From contig WHVA01000277.1 in the NCBI GenBank assembly GCA_015179125.1, positions 62,001 to 126,000 of the forward strand: a DNA stretch of 64,000 bases, given 5' to 3'. Positions 33,778-43,829 of the stretch are shown piece by piece; position 1 is the stretch's first letter, and every line of letters starts with the position of its first letter. Made by a program: the position numbers and the translations under genes. This DNA comes from Gautieria morchelliformis (Eukaryota; Basidiomycota; Agaricomycetes; Gomphales; Gomphaceae). Below the pieces are notes generated by a model. It saw nothing but the letters and a program-made list of their open reading frames with translations, searched no databases and had not been told where the DNA came from.

Positions 33778-36700
33778 TTATCTTTGGGGTTCTGGACCCT
33801 TGACATCATAAGTAGAAGCCCTGCCTGCTGTCCAGTCGAAGAGAGTTTGCCTGGAAGGTTCTGTGAAGTTCTGAAATCTCTGGAAGGGGAGGGACATATA
33901 TGTGGCTGCTGAGATACGCTGAGGTGCCTCTGGGTTCTGCCGGTGAAATTCTTTAACGAGTCGCTTTGCCCCAGAGACATCTTTCGCTGGTAGCCAGAGA
34001 TCGTCGGCAGCTCCATAGCCCTTCCAGCGCACGAGATACTCCAACCTTCCACGGAACATCCTGCTGTCTAGAATCCTTTCAACTTCATATTCTTCGGCTC
34101 CATCCCGTATGACAGGGGGGGGTGGTGGAGGGGCATGACGTTCAAGGATTGGGTCATCTTCATATGGCCGAAGCAGGACGACAGAGAACACTGGATGTGT
34201 GCGACCAAAGGATGTAGGAAGATTTAGACCATAGGCATTTCGTGAGACCACCTTATTAACAGTGTAGGGGCCTAGCCACTTGTGGTCTAGCTTCTTCATT
34301 GGGCGAGTGGTTGTGATGTTTTGTGCATTGAGCCAGACCTTGTCACCAAGCTTATAAACTGGGGCTGCTTTATGGTGCACGTCATAGAAGCGTGCCATGT
34401 CCTCTGCTGCCTTGGACAGGGCCGAACGAGCTTCTCTTGTGGCCGCTTCCATCCGTGTTGTGAACTCATCCAGGGCCTCGAGTCGAGTTTCCCGGACTGG
34501 TTCCAGTCCCAGCCTTGGATGTTGGCCACTGTCCAACATGAAGGGTGTAGTCTGGGTTGAGGCATGGATTCGGTTGTTATAGGCAAACTCGGCCAAGGAT
34601 ATCCATTCAAACCAATCATCCTGACGCTGGTTGATGAATAGTCGAAGGTATTGCTCAATCTCCTGATTAACCCTTTCAGTCTGTCCATCAGTTTGGGGGT
34701 GATAAGCAGTAGAGGCAGCGACTTTGACACCAAGAAGTTTGTTCAGTTCACGCATGAACTGGGAGATGAACTGTGTGCCTCGATCACTGATGATTTCTTC
34801 AGGGAGCCCATGAAGTTTCCAAACATGATCACGGAAGAGTCGGGCAACTCCCACCGAAGTTACATCTGAAGTGGTGGGAATGACATGTGCACGCTTTGAG
34901 AGGCGATCGACGACAACAAGGAGAGCATCATAGCCATGACTGGTAGGCAGTTCTACGATCAAGTCAACAGACATAACCTGCCATCTACGGTCTGGGATAC
35001 GGTTTGGTAGAAGCTTGCCAATGGGAGAAGCAGGGAAGGTTTTTGTCCGGTTGCACAGGTCACAGGCCTTCACGTATTTTGCAATGTAACGTCCCATCCC
35101 AGGCCACCAGTAACTCCGAGCAACTAGTTCAGTGGTTCTCCAACGACCAGGGTGACCGGTGAGAGGCATGTCATGGTGCGCTTTCACTATGTCATGTCGT
35201 AGTTTTGCATCAAGCGGCACGTACACTTTGTTGTGATAGAGGACAAGCCCATCCTGTTCAGACCACTCTTCTCCTCGTAAATTTCCAGAGGAGCCCAGTT
35301 CTTTGAGAGCCTTGACAACCTTTTCATCCCGGTCTACACAGTTCCTTACTCGATTGAGGAAAGCATCACCTTCACCTGGGACTAACTGCGCACCAGCCTC
35401 TGGAGGATTCGCCTTGATGTGGAACAAGTCAGGGGTAAGTAAGACTTGATTTTGGTTGTCTTCCTCCCCCCGCTTATGATCCACGCGTCGTGAGAGTGCA
35501 TCAGGCTTGGCTGAATGACGACCAGGACGATGGATCAGCTCAAAATCAAAGCGAGAGAGGTAGAGTGACCAGCGTGCTTGACGACGGTTCAGGTTTTGTG
35601 CAGTGCGGAAGTAGGTGAGATTCTGATGGTCATTGAGAATCTCAATCTTGTGCTTCGTTCCCTCTAAGATGTGGCGCCATTCCTCTAATCCCCGAATCAC
35701 AGAAAGAAGCTCCTTGTCATGGATGGCATAGTTGCGTTCAGCATCATTGAGGCTTTTGGAGACAAACCCCACAGGCCGCCATTTGCCATCATCACATAGC
35801 TGGGACAGTACTGCTCCTGTGGCATAGGCTGAGGCATCTGTTTCAAGACGGAAATGTTTGTCTTGATCAGGGAGGACAAGGATCGGTGTTGAGGTGATGA
35901 GGAGTTTGAGCTTGTCGAAGGACATTTGCTCTGGGCCATTTGGATCCCAAGACCATTGGGCATCCTGTTTTGTCAACTGGTTGAGGGGCTTTGCAATGTG
36001 TGAGAAGTCTTCCACAAATCTACGGTAGAAGTTGATGAAACCAAGGAATGATTTGACTTCAGTGACGTTACGTGGTATTGGCCAGTCCCGCACCCCTGCA
36101 ACCTTGACTGGGTCCATGGCAACCTGTCCTTGAGAGAGGATGAGGCCGAGATACTCCACCTCTAGTTGCTCAAATAGGCATTTTTCAGGTTTGAGGTACA
36201 GGTTGTTGGCCCGGAGGATTTCAAGGACACGTCGTACAATCCTACGATGTTCTTCAAGCGACTCTGTGAAGATGAGAATGTCGTCCATGAACACCACCAC
36301 AACCCCTTCATCGATGAGACTCTTGAAGATGTCATTCATCATCGTCTGGAAGGTTGCTGGGCTGTTCGTGAGTCCAAAGAACATGACTAGAGGTTCATAC
36401 AGGCCCCTATTTGTCCGAAAGGCTGCCTTCCACTCATCTCCCTCTTTTATGCGTACATTATTATATCCCCAGCGAATGTCAAGCTTTGTGAAGTATTTAG
36501 CCCTTCCAGCAGCAATCTTATTCATGATGTCTGGAACAAGGGGCAAAGGATAGGCATTCTTGATTGTTATATCATTGAGCTTCCGGTAGTCTTGCACAAA
36601 TCTAAGACTGCCGTCCTTTTTCTTCACAAAGAAGACTGGAGATGCCATAGGTGACTTGGAAGGACGGATACGATGGCTCTTCAGGTTCTCCTCAAGGAAG

Positions 36701-37677
36701 TTATCCAGTTCCCTTTGCTCAACCGGTGACATTGGGTAAACCTTTGTGCTGAAGGGTTGTGCACCTGGAGTGAGCTCAATTGCATGGTCCCAGGGCTTTC
36801 GAGGAGGCAGTTGGTCAAATGACTCCTTAGAAAACACATCCTTGAACTCCTGGTATGGTTTGGGGACAAGGTCCTCGAAGGATCTGACTGGTGCAGACTT
36901 GCTGGCCCGTTCAGCAAGCTGTTGGGAGACAGTCCAGCCTGCGCCAATCATTTCAGGACTCTCATTCACAAAGATGACAAAGGTCCTGTCTCCTTCCTCA
37001 AGTAGGGAGCGGGTGTGCTGTATGGGAACCTCCTCTTGATCTACACTCTCTTCTGGAACAGTTTCGACTGTGGGCCCTCTGACAACAGGTCTGCCCCCAC
37101 ATGACTTGGGACAGCGTGTCATCTTCACATCTCCTGTACGCCAGTCAACTTCTGGGTTGTGTTCAACAAGCCATGTGTGACCAAGAATGATGGCAAGTCG
37201 TCCAAGGCTCGTGACGGAGAATGTGGCACGTTCCGTATGATCCCCAAAGGTGCAAATGAGGTCAACTTCTTCCTTGATTGAGCCAGCCTCATTTGGGGTA
37301 CCATCAATATTGTAGACGGGGATGGCACGGGGTAGGGGACGGGTCCGAAGTCTGTGTTCCCTTACAAACTCCACATCGATGAACATCCCTGTAGCACCAC
37401 TGTCAAGGAGGGAGTCAATTGCAAGTGGATGCCCTGTGTCAACGGAGTGGACCTTGAGAGGTACTTTGGTGCATCGGCGGAGGTCAGCAGTACGGACATA
37501 TAGAGGGACTGGAAGGTTTGCATTAGCAACTGGAGCGATGGGTTGGGTTTTTGGCATGGCTGGTTTGGTTTCAGTTCGATCAGGGATAGGAGAAGGATGC
37601 ATCATATCGCCTGTGATCCCTATTGTACATGTTTCGAGAACTGAAAACCGATTCGTCGAGCGGGGCATGTCTTTCAC
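33778..37677 (-). CDS. Pol polyprotein of element 3: PR-RT-RH-IN-chromodomain
   Basis: 1299 residues without interruption. In order on the - strand: protease with LLDSGATGMFID; RT with PMASPVFFVKKKDGSLRFV, KYFTKLDIRWGYNNVRI and the catalytic box VVFMDDILIF near 36290-36265; RNase H with LETDASAYATGAVL; integrase zinc finger (HHDMPLTGHPGRWRT ... CDLCNRTK); DDE core (SVDLIVELP, SDRGTQF, YHPQTDGQTERVNQE); and a C-terminal chromodomain YEVERILDSRMFRGRLEYLV with RWKGYGAADDLWLP. All catalytic residues I can check are present. The pol frame differs from gag and begins just after its stop, so expression needs a frameshift or an internal start. Confidence 0.95.
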   Translation of the reverse strand: MKDMPRSTNRFSVLETCTIGITGDMMHPSPIPDRTETKPAMPKTQPIAPVANANLPVPLYVRTADLRRCTKVPLKVHSVDTGHPLAIDSLLDSGATGMFIDVEFVREHRLRTRPLPRAIPVYNIDGTPNEAGSIKEEVDLICTFGDHTERATFSVTSLGRLAIILGHTWLVEHNPEVDWRTGDVKMTRCPKSCGGRPVVRGPTVETVPEESVDQEEVPIQHTRSLLEEGDRTFVIFVNESPEMIGAGWTVSQQLAERASKSAPVRSFEDLVPKPYQEFKDVFSKESFDQLPPRKPWDHAIELTPGAQPFSTKVYPMSPVEQRELDNFLEENLKSHRIRPSKSPMASPVFFVKKKDGSLRFVQDYRKLNDITIKNAYPLPLVPDIMNKIAAGRAKYFTKLDIRWGYNNVRIKEGDEWKAAFRTNRGLYEPLVMFFGLTNSPATFQTMMNDIFKSLIDEGVVVVFMDDILIFTESLEEHRRIVRRVLEILRANNLYLKPEKCLFEQLEVEYLGLILSQGQVAMDPVKVAGVRDWPIPRNVTEVKSFLGFINFYRRFVEDFSHIAKPLNQLTKQDAQWSWDPNGPEQMSFDKLKLLITSTPILVLPDQDKHFRLETDASAYATGAVLSQLCDDGKWRPVGFVSKSLNDAERNYAIHDKELLSVIRGLEEWRHILEGTKHKIEILNDHQNLTYFRTAQNLNRRQARWSLYLSRFDFELIHRPGRHSAKPDALSRRVDHKRGEEDNQNQVLLTPDLFHIKANPPEAGAQLVPGEGDAFLNRVRNCVDRDEKVVKALKELGSSGNLRGEEWSEQDGLVLYHNKVYVPLDAKLRHDIVKAHHDMPLTGHPGRWRTTELVARSYWWPGMGRYIAKYVKACDLCNRTKTFPASPIGKLLPNRIPDRRWQVMSVDLIVELPTSHGYDALLVVVDRLSKRAHVIPTTSDVTSVGVARLFRDHVWKLHGLPEEIISDRGTQFISQFMRELNKLLGVKVAASTAYHPQTDGQTERVNQEIEQYLRLFINQRQDDWFEWISLAEFAYNNRIHASTQTTPFMLDSGQHPRLGLEPVRETRLEALDEFTTRMEAATREARSALSKAAEDMARFYDVHHKAAPVYKLGDKVWLNAQNITTTRPMKKLDHKWLGPYTVNKVVSRNAYGLNLPTSFGRTHPVFSVVLLRPYEDDPILERHAPPPPPPVIRDGAEEYEVERILDSRMFRGRLEYLVRWKGYGAADDLWLPAKDVSGAKRLVKEFHRQNPEAPQRISAATYMSLPFQRFQNFTEPSRQTLFDWTAGRASTYDVKGPEPQR

Positions 37678-37688
37678 CGCTGACTGGC

Positions 37689-38774
37689 CTAAAAACCCTT
37701 TCCTTCATCTTGGACAGGGGCTTCCACCTTCTGTTTGCGTTCCTCCATCGCCGCTGCCACAGATTTAGAGACAATTGCTGCAATGTCCGCCTCCGTGAGG
37801 TTTGCGCGGATTCGTGGCTTGCGAGGTTCAGGACAGTCTGGTGAAATGTGACCAGGTCTCTTACAGTTGTAGCAGGTCCGTGTTTCGGTGCGGCGGCGGG
37901 ATGAGTCAATGTCCATAGGTGTCGCATTACTGGGTGGTGCTGTGACAACAGGAGCCATAGCAGGAGTGTGGAGTGGACGGGCAGGAGGAGGGCGATTAGG
38001 GACATGAGGTGTCTGTGCCTTCCTGACCTCTAACAGACGGCGATGATTGCGGTCAATCTGACAGGCTGCTTCCTTCCAGGCTTTGAGGTTGGATGGAAGA
38101 AAGGGCTGGGCGTGGATCTTATCAAGGATACCTGCTGGAAGGCCACGAGCATAGGCATCCTCGAGTGCCTCATCATTAAAGCCTGTCCTGCCTGCCAGGA
38201 TCTCAAATTGAGCCGTGTATTCATCTGCCGACATTCCTGACGCCATCCTAAGGTCATGCAGTTTAGTGCGAGCCGTTCTGGCACGATCTGGGTCACCAAA
38301 GGCCTCCTCCACACGTTTAATGAACCCCTCCAGAGTAGATATAGAGGAGGTGCCATCAATGACAGCCTGTGTCTCGTTGTGTGCCCATATCTCCGCAGAG
38401 CCTCCTGTCATGAAGGAAAGAGCATATAGGATCTTTGTGCGCTCATCTGGGAAGGATGCCGGGTGGACAGCGATGGACAATCTGATAGACCTGATAAACC
38501 CTTCAGTCTCTACACGGTCTCCATTGAACTTCTCCGGTTCCGCTGCTTTGATAGAGCGAGTAGATGGAGGGACACTGTGAGGTACTGAGGGCGCAAGGGC
38601 TTGAGCAGCAGCATTGGCTAAGTGGTCGTGCACGTTAACAATCTGACTGTGCAGTTCCTGATTCTGCAGTTGAAGTTGCTGCAGCTGCTGTGCTTGGCTG
38701 GAAAGGAGGCCTCGAAGAAATGGCCCATGGTCACCCAGGGAGTCCCAGTATGCGTCTGGGAGTTGGTCTGCCAT
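37689..38774 (-). CDS. Gag of element 3
   Basis: 361 residues from ATG at 38774 (MADQLPDAYWDSLG); the frame is open upstream into the LTR, but this is the first ATG after it. A coiled-coil Gln/Leu-rich part (SSQAQQLQQLQLQNQEL) is followed by the capsid-like region EKFNGDRVETEGFIRSIRLS ... TKLHDLRMASGMSADEYTAQ, then a CCHC knuckle CYNCKRPGHISPDCPEP near 37875-37825 and a short basic tail. It forms particles and binds element RNA. Confidence 0.92.
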   Translation of the reverse strand: MADQLPDAYWDSLGDHGPFLRGLLSSQAQQLQQLQLQNQELHSQIVNVHDHLANAAAQALAPSVPHSVPPSTRSIKAAEPEKFNGDRVETEGFIRSIRLSIAVHPASFPDERTKILYALSFMTGGSAEIWAHNETQAVIDGTSSISTLEGFIKRVEEAFGDPDRARTARTKLHDLRMASGMSADEYTAQFEILAGRTGFNDEALEDAYARGLPAGILDKIHAQPFLPSNLKAWKEAACQIDRNHRRLLEVRKAQTPHVPNRPPPARPLHTPAMAPVVTAPPSNATPMDIDSSRRRTETRTCYNCKRPGHISPDCPEPRKPRIRANLTEADIAAIVSKSVAAAMEERKQKVEAPVQDEGKGF

Positions 38775-38836
38775 AGGCTGAGATGAAGGCTGGTTAAGAA
38801 AAGTGTGTGGGGTCGTCCTATGAGCTTGATCTTCTG

Positions 38837-39229
38837 TGAGGGCAACACTAATGACGAAGCCACAACCAAAGATACTCAAGGAGACAAGAGCCGATACTAG
38901 GACAATGACCAACTGTGTAGTGGGTATCCTCAGGTTATAACTCTACCAACGATAGATACATGGGGACTTGCCTGTGTAGTGGGTATCCTCAGAGATCAAG
39001 CTGAGGAAACGCCACCACACGGGCTACAGTCTTATAGCGCTGGCAAGGCTTACATAATAGGGGAGACAGAAACTTGTAGAAGGTTACGGAAGGTGATGGA
39101 ATGTGACATGTGATGGAGTGTGACAGAAGGTGATGGAATGTGATGGAAGGTTATGGAAACTGACGCAAGGTAACGGAAACTCATGGAAGGAAATAGAAAC
39201 TTGTGGAAGGAAATGCGTGAACCCTGACA
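38837..39229 (-). repeat. 5' LTR of element 3
   Basis: 393 bp, nearly the same as 32691-33063 plus ~20 extra bases (GGAAATAGAAACTTGTG). On the - strand it is followed inward by CAGAAGATCAAG, the likely primer-binding region. Confidence 0.9.
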
Positions 39230-39530
39230 CTGCACCCCTCGGTGCCTATGGCCTGGCACCTGTCAACGTCATGGCCGATGCCATCACCTGATAGGCGCGC
39301 CGTCCCTGATCGACCGCACGTGGTCGACGCTCGAACTCCTGTATATCACCCAATTTATGAGTAATATAGCATGACATAAATCTCGTGTGATCGTCATCTG
39401 CGCCGACATCTATCATCAATATAATTTCTGTTTCTTTTTGTTTTTTTTTTTTTGATTTTCTTTTCTTTCTTTATTAGTTTCTTTTTATATATAAATGATT
39501 TGAAGTGAAATAATTGCGTTTGTCACAACA
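39230..39530. other. No gene; T-rich tract
   Basis: Unassigned right flank of element 3 with a T-rich run at about 39428-39490. No similarity to the left flank of the element. Confidence 0.45.
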
Positions 39531-40090
39531 GTGAAGGCCAAGGATGACATGGCAAGGTGCTACAACCAATGCCGGGTTCCTGCCCCAGAGTACCAAGTTG
39601 GAGACAAGGTGTATTTAGATGCAAGTGACATCCATACCACACGCCCTTTGCAGAAGCTTGCCCACCGCTACCTGGGGCCCTTCACAGTGATGTGGAGGGT
39701 TGGACGGAACACATACCGCCTCCGACCTCTGAACTCTATGTCCCGCCTCCATCCCGTCTTCAACGTAGTGAAGTTGCCCCCTGTGCTTGAGGACCCAATT
39801 CCAAGTTGGAAGACTCATCCACCACCTCCACCGGAAATCGTAGATGGGGAAGAGCACTATGTGGTGGAATGGATCCTAGACAGCCAGTTTGTGCGAGGAT
39901 GACTCCAATTCCTTGTGAAATGGGAAGGGTGTGGGCATGAGGAGAATTCGTGGGTCCCGGAGCAAAATGTTTCCGCTCCAGACAAACTGCACGAGTTCTA
40001 TAAGACACACCCTAGTACCCCTTGCCAGATCCGTTCACTGGCCTTTCAATCCCTCATGTCCCGTGCTTTGAGGACGCAGCACGCTAGAGG
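39531..40090 (+). pseudogene. Gypsy pol 3' end: integrase tail and chromodomain (fragment)
   Basis: It starts inside the integrase C-terminal domain (MARCYNQCRVPAPEYQVGDK, ASDIHTTRPLQKLAHRYLGP) and goes on to a chromodomain EEHYVVEWILDSQFVRG, a TGA at 39900-39902, then LQFLVKWEGCGHEENSWVPE. The TGA replaces the position where the element 3 chromodomain has Arg (RGRLEYLVRW), a likely CGA-to-TGA change. It ends in a polypurine tract and an LTR of the element 2 family. The 5' part is missing. Confidence 0.85.
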
Positions 40091-40097
40091 GGGGTGA

Positions 40098-40565
40098 TGT
40101 CAAGGGACGTCCTGTTTTCCATTTCCAGTTCCAACACCACACCCAGTTCTGACTCCATTTCTGACTCCATTTCTGACTCCATTTCTGACTCCATTTCTGA
40201 CTCCATTTCCGACTCCGATTCCATCTCTGACTCCGCTTTTGGAAATGATTCCGCTTCTGGGAGAACTCCCCCCAGTTCTGTTCGCTTGCCAATTCCACTC
40301 CAATTTCTGACTTCTGCTCTCGGAACAGTGTTGGAAGTCAAGTGACTCACGTAATAGGTGGCATCAAGGGTTGATCAAGGGTCAGGGAGGTCAGGGGGAT
40401 GCAGGGTTGATGGTGAGTGCCAAGTATTGTCCCTGGCTGCGGAGCGTAGTATAATACAGGCTTGCTGACATTGGGGGTCCTTAGACTTTTCTCTTTGGAT
40501 TTCCCCTTGTCAGGTGAGAATCCCCTCTCTTGTATACTCTGTTCATTTATACATATTTTGGATTT
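40098..40565 (+). repeat. 3' LTR, element 2 family, truncated
   Basis: It starts TGTCAAGGGACG after polypurine AGAGGGGGGTGA. It shares the internal order with 11661-12086 but has CTGACTCC where the older copy has CCGACTCC, and a tandem of six TTTCTGACTCCA-like units at 40148-40220. It stops at GGATTT where the inverted-repeat block begins. Confidence 0.82.
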
Positions 40566-40569
40566 TCAA

Positions 40570-40870
40570 GCACTGGTGCATACATCATGCACCGGCGGTA
40601 TCTGTTAGCTCCACAAGCATCTTTCATATCTACTTTAGTATAGCTCCATTCCAAACTACTTAAATAGCCAGGAAACAGGTATAGAATCTCAGGCAGTAAG
40701 AAACTCCAAATTGTGCTATTGTAGATGGCTGTTTTGAAGCCACAGTTCTTGTTGTTTTGCTCTGAGACTCGCTTCAGCCCTTAGCTGGTGCTTGAAGACA
40801 TTTATCCATAGTTCCCTTCACCCCTCATCATATATGTACGCAGCAGCTTGTGCACCGTGGTTTACAACAA
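40570..40870 (+). repeat. Left arm of a ~300 bp inverted repeat
   Basis: It matches the reverse complement of 51384-51683 along its length (about three quarters identical by eye), from GCACTGGTGCATA and ATCATGCACCGGCGG through GGCAGTAAGAAACTCC and TGTGCTATTGTAG to TTACAACAA. Confidence 0.78.
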
Positions 40871-41087
40871 CTGCCACGTGCAGACACGCTCCTAGGCTAC
40901 TTAGGATATTCTTTCATGAGAACTCTTGGATGCCAGTGAGCTTCTCCATTTGTTCTAAAGCGAGACGAGTCATGCTGCTCTTAATTACTGCAGCGTGACA
41001 AACACCCTAATGAGCTCTGCCTGAATTGGCATGGTATCACGGCCATCACTGCTTTGTCTTCTTTTCTCATCAACCATCACCACCTCG

Positions 41088-41208
41088 ATGGCAGCCACTC
41101 CATTGTCTGCTGGCTCTACGCAGGATCTTTCTGGTTCAGATAATGAGGTTCTAATCCAACAGGCTCTTGATGAATATCGCGCTGGGGACCAATCCACCCT
41201 TAAGCAGG
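41088..41208 (+). pseudogene. Psq-type helix-turn-helix fragment (pogo-like transposase N-terminus?)
   Basis: Reads MAATPLSAGSTQ then NEVLIQQALDEYRAGDQSTL, the pattern at the start of psq/pogo-type DNA-binding domains. It is split by the LTR at 41209. After the LTR and its TSD the frame would go on to Ala-Ala-Phe-Val before the second LTR, and a possible remainder follows at 43428 (LAGKTQTRISRQFLLRLP). The family call is tentative. Confidence 0.4.
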
Positions 41209-42451
41209 TGTCAAGATTGGTTTTAGGCGTTAATATTGTGTATTAGTGAACACAGCGAATTCCCGAATAACTTGTGCAAAGAGGTGTGCCTTTCAGCGAA
41301 TAAGGTGAACCAATAAATGTTCAGAAGATAAGAGGGCTGCCTGAACGGGGCTCGCCCTATCTACAGTTGTAGCGAAGTGGCCTGTGATACTTGATGATGT
41401 AATGTGCAAGGTGTCACGGAAAGGGTGTCTAAGTAGCAACAATCCTTTCACCGGCGAAGGTGCTCCTTCGGAGCCCTTCTCTGACAGTGCAGATGATAGT
41501 ACGAAGCCTAAGGTAGCGAAGGTGAAGTATGAAAACTCACCAGTGGTGCCTAAGTCCTCCTCTGGTCGAAGATAGAAATCTATAGGAGAGGGCTCAAGAT
41601 GACGGCCACAGCGAGGTCAAGTTTTGCACAAGATGGATGTATGATAATTGAACTGGGGAATGTACATGCAAATGTAGACTAGTTATACCAAATGCTCATA
41701 TGATATCAGGGAATAGGAAAGAGGCCACCATGAGTCAGGGTTGAATAGGGGTGCACAGTCAGGATACAAATAGGTGAAACACATATACAATGGAATCAAA
41801 GAGGAGTGCAAACATGAAACGACGGGAAGGAAAGAGGGTGAAGGTACCTATGTACGAAAACACACCTTGAGACCTGCATACACGCTACCCTGCATGGAGT
41901 CTTTGCCTGCTGGGTGGATCCCACACGATCTACGGGTAGGACATCCCACGAATGTATTTCGGCCATAGGAACGCTCAAAGGGTGTTGGGTCGAGAAGGTG
42001 ATGGGGCCAGTGATGAACCATCAAGCCAGGTAAAGAATGTTGATCGTGTTTGATGGTGTGCCTATTGGCGAATGATGCGAATAGCAAATGGTTGTTTGCC
42101 AAATGCAGCGAAGGGTGAATGGAATGATCATAGAAGAGGCGTGGGCAAAGGGAAGGGTGAAACTGAGTGAACATGGAGGAGGATTGGTGCAAGGGAAAAT
42201 AGGGGTAGCTGGGTACAAGAAATAAACAAGTCACAACGTCTGGTTGTAGGAACACCCAACGGGGGTTGAGCCGAGAAGGTGATAGGACCTGTGGCTGGGT
42301 AAAGGATGCCGATCGGTTTTGATGCCGTGGCTACTGGCGAATGACGAGGGTAGCGTATAACTGTTCGGTGAATTCAGCGAAGAGAAAACGGAGTGAATAT
42401 AGAAGTGGAGTGATGAAGTTACTGGGTATAAGAAACAAAAGGGTCATGACA
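41209..42451 (+). repeat. Solo LTR, TSD GCAGG (family S, copy 1)
   Basis: 1243 bp, starting TGTCAAGATTGG and ending GGGTCATGACA (inverted ends TGTCA/TGACA). Flanked by GCAGG at 41204-41208 and 42452-42456. Same family as 42469-43427 and 48999-50029. Confidence 0.88.
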
Positions 42452-42468
42452 GCAGGCCGCCTTCGTAC

Positions 42469-43427
42469 TGTCATGACTCATTTATTTCTTGTATCCAGTA
42501 ACCCCATTTCCCTTTCATCACTCCACCTCTATGTTTGCTCCATTCGCTCTTTGCTGAATTTGCTGAACGGTCATTCACTAGTCACATCATTCACCAGTAG
42601 GCATGCCATCAAACATGATCGACATCCTTTACCCAGTGTGATGGTTCATCACTGGCCCCATCATCTTCCCAACTCAACCTGCTTTGGGTGTTCCTATGGC
42701 CAGAATGCATTCATGGGACATCCTACCCATAGATTGTGTGGGGTAAACCCAGCAGACAAAGAGTCCGTGCAGGGTAACATGTATGCAGGTCTCAAGGCAT
42801 GTTTTCTTACATAGGTTCCTTTGTCATCTCTCCCCCCATCGTTTCATGTTCACACTCCTCCCTTTCTCATCATATATGTGTTTCATCTATTTGTATCCTG
42901 ACTGCACACCCCTATCCAACCCTGACTCACAATGGCCTCTTTCCTATTTGCTGACATCATATGAGCATTCAGTATAAGTAGTTTACATTCACATGTATAT
43001 TCTGCAATTCAATTATCATACGTCTATCTTGTGCAAAACTTGACCTCACTGTGACTATCATCTTGATCCCTCTTCTATAGACTCCTATCTTAGAACAGAG
43101 GAGGACTTAAGCACCACCGGTGAGTTTTCGTACTTCACCTTCACTACTTTAGTCTTCATACCATTGTTGCTGTCGGCGAAGGGCTCCAAAGGAGCACCTT
43201 CACCGGCGAAAGGATTGTTACTACTAGACAACCTTTCCGTGAGACCTTGTACGTTACATTGTCAAGTATCACAGGCCATTTCACTACAAATGTAGATAGG
43301 GCGAGCTCTGTTCAGGCAGCCCTCTTACCTTCTGAACATTTATTGGTTCATCTTATTCGCCGAACTACACACTTCGTTGCACAAGCCATTTGGGCATTTG
43401 CTGTGTTCACTAATACACAATATTACA
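42469..43427 (-). repeat. LTR of family S, inverted copy 2, incomplete
   Basis: Reverse complement of family S: on the + strand it starts TGTCATGACTCATTT and runs to CACTAATACACAATATTACA, short of the family end. It lies only 17 bp from copy 1 in opposite orientation, so the two form a ~1 kb inverted repeat. No clear TSD. Confidence 0.82.
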
Positions 43428-43829
43428 CCTGTTTGCAGAACGTAAGGCGCGCGTCAAGTTTGCCTCCGTTTTAGCAGGCAAGACTCAAACAAGGATTTCT
43501 CGCCAGTTTCTGCTCAGATTGCCTTGAGATCTTGTACCTGAACATAAGTTGACCATAGCTAGGGCACAGAACTATGAAATCCAAGCAAAACAATCTTTTG
43601 AGTTTTGGATTTTTGGCCACTAGGCTGGGTGATCAAACACCCTTTTGTGAGCATCCAAAGGTTTGCATTAATACATAACTACATATTTTTCATAGGTACC
43701 AGTCTAGATAGAGTAATGGCTAGTCGTTGTTGATACGTAGCTCTTTGAAATCAAAGTTTGATCATTGTTTCGGGAACTTCCGGAAACACTGTCATGCCTC
43801 GCCCTCTCACCCTCATCCTGTTTGCCACC

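Larger units (their letters stand above)
32691..39229 (-). mobile_element. Structurally complete Ty3/gypsy chromovirus (element 3)
   Basis: 6.5 kb with LTRs at 32691-33063 and 38837-39229, a polypurine tract next to the 3' LTR, gag, a 1299-residue pol in one frame, and an extra ORF near the 3' end. The LTRs are very similar and the ORFs open, which suggests a recent insertion able to move. The flanking pentamers GATGT (left) and CTGCA (right) do not match, so the outer junctions were changed after or during insertion. Confidence 0.93.

Noticed and set aside
39428..39480. T-rich run as a retroposon poly-A tail
   Set aside because: No LINE or SINE sequence is adjacent and no target duplication is seen.
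40084..40350. ORF of repeated Met-Glu-Ser-Glu on the - strand
   Set aside because: It is the translation of 12 bp tandem repeats in an LTR, not a gene.
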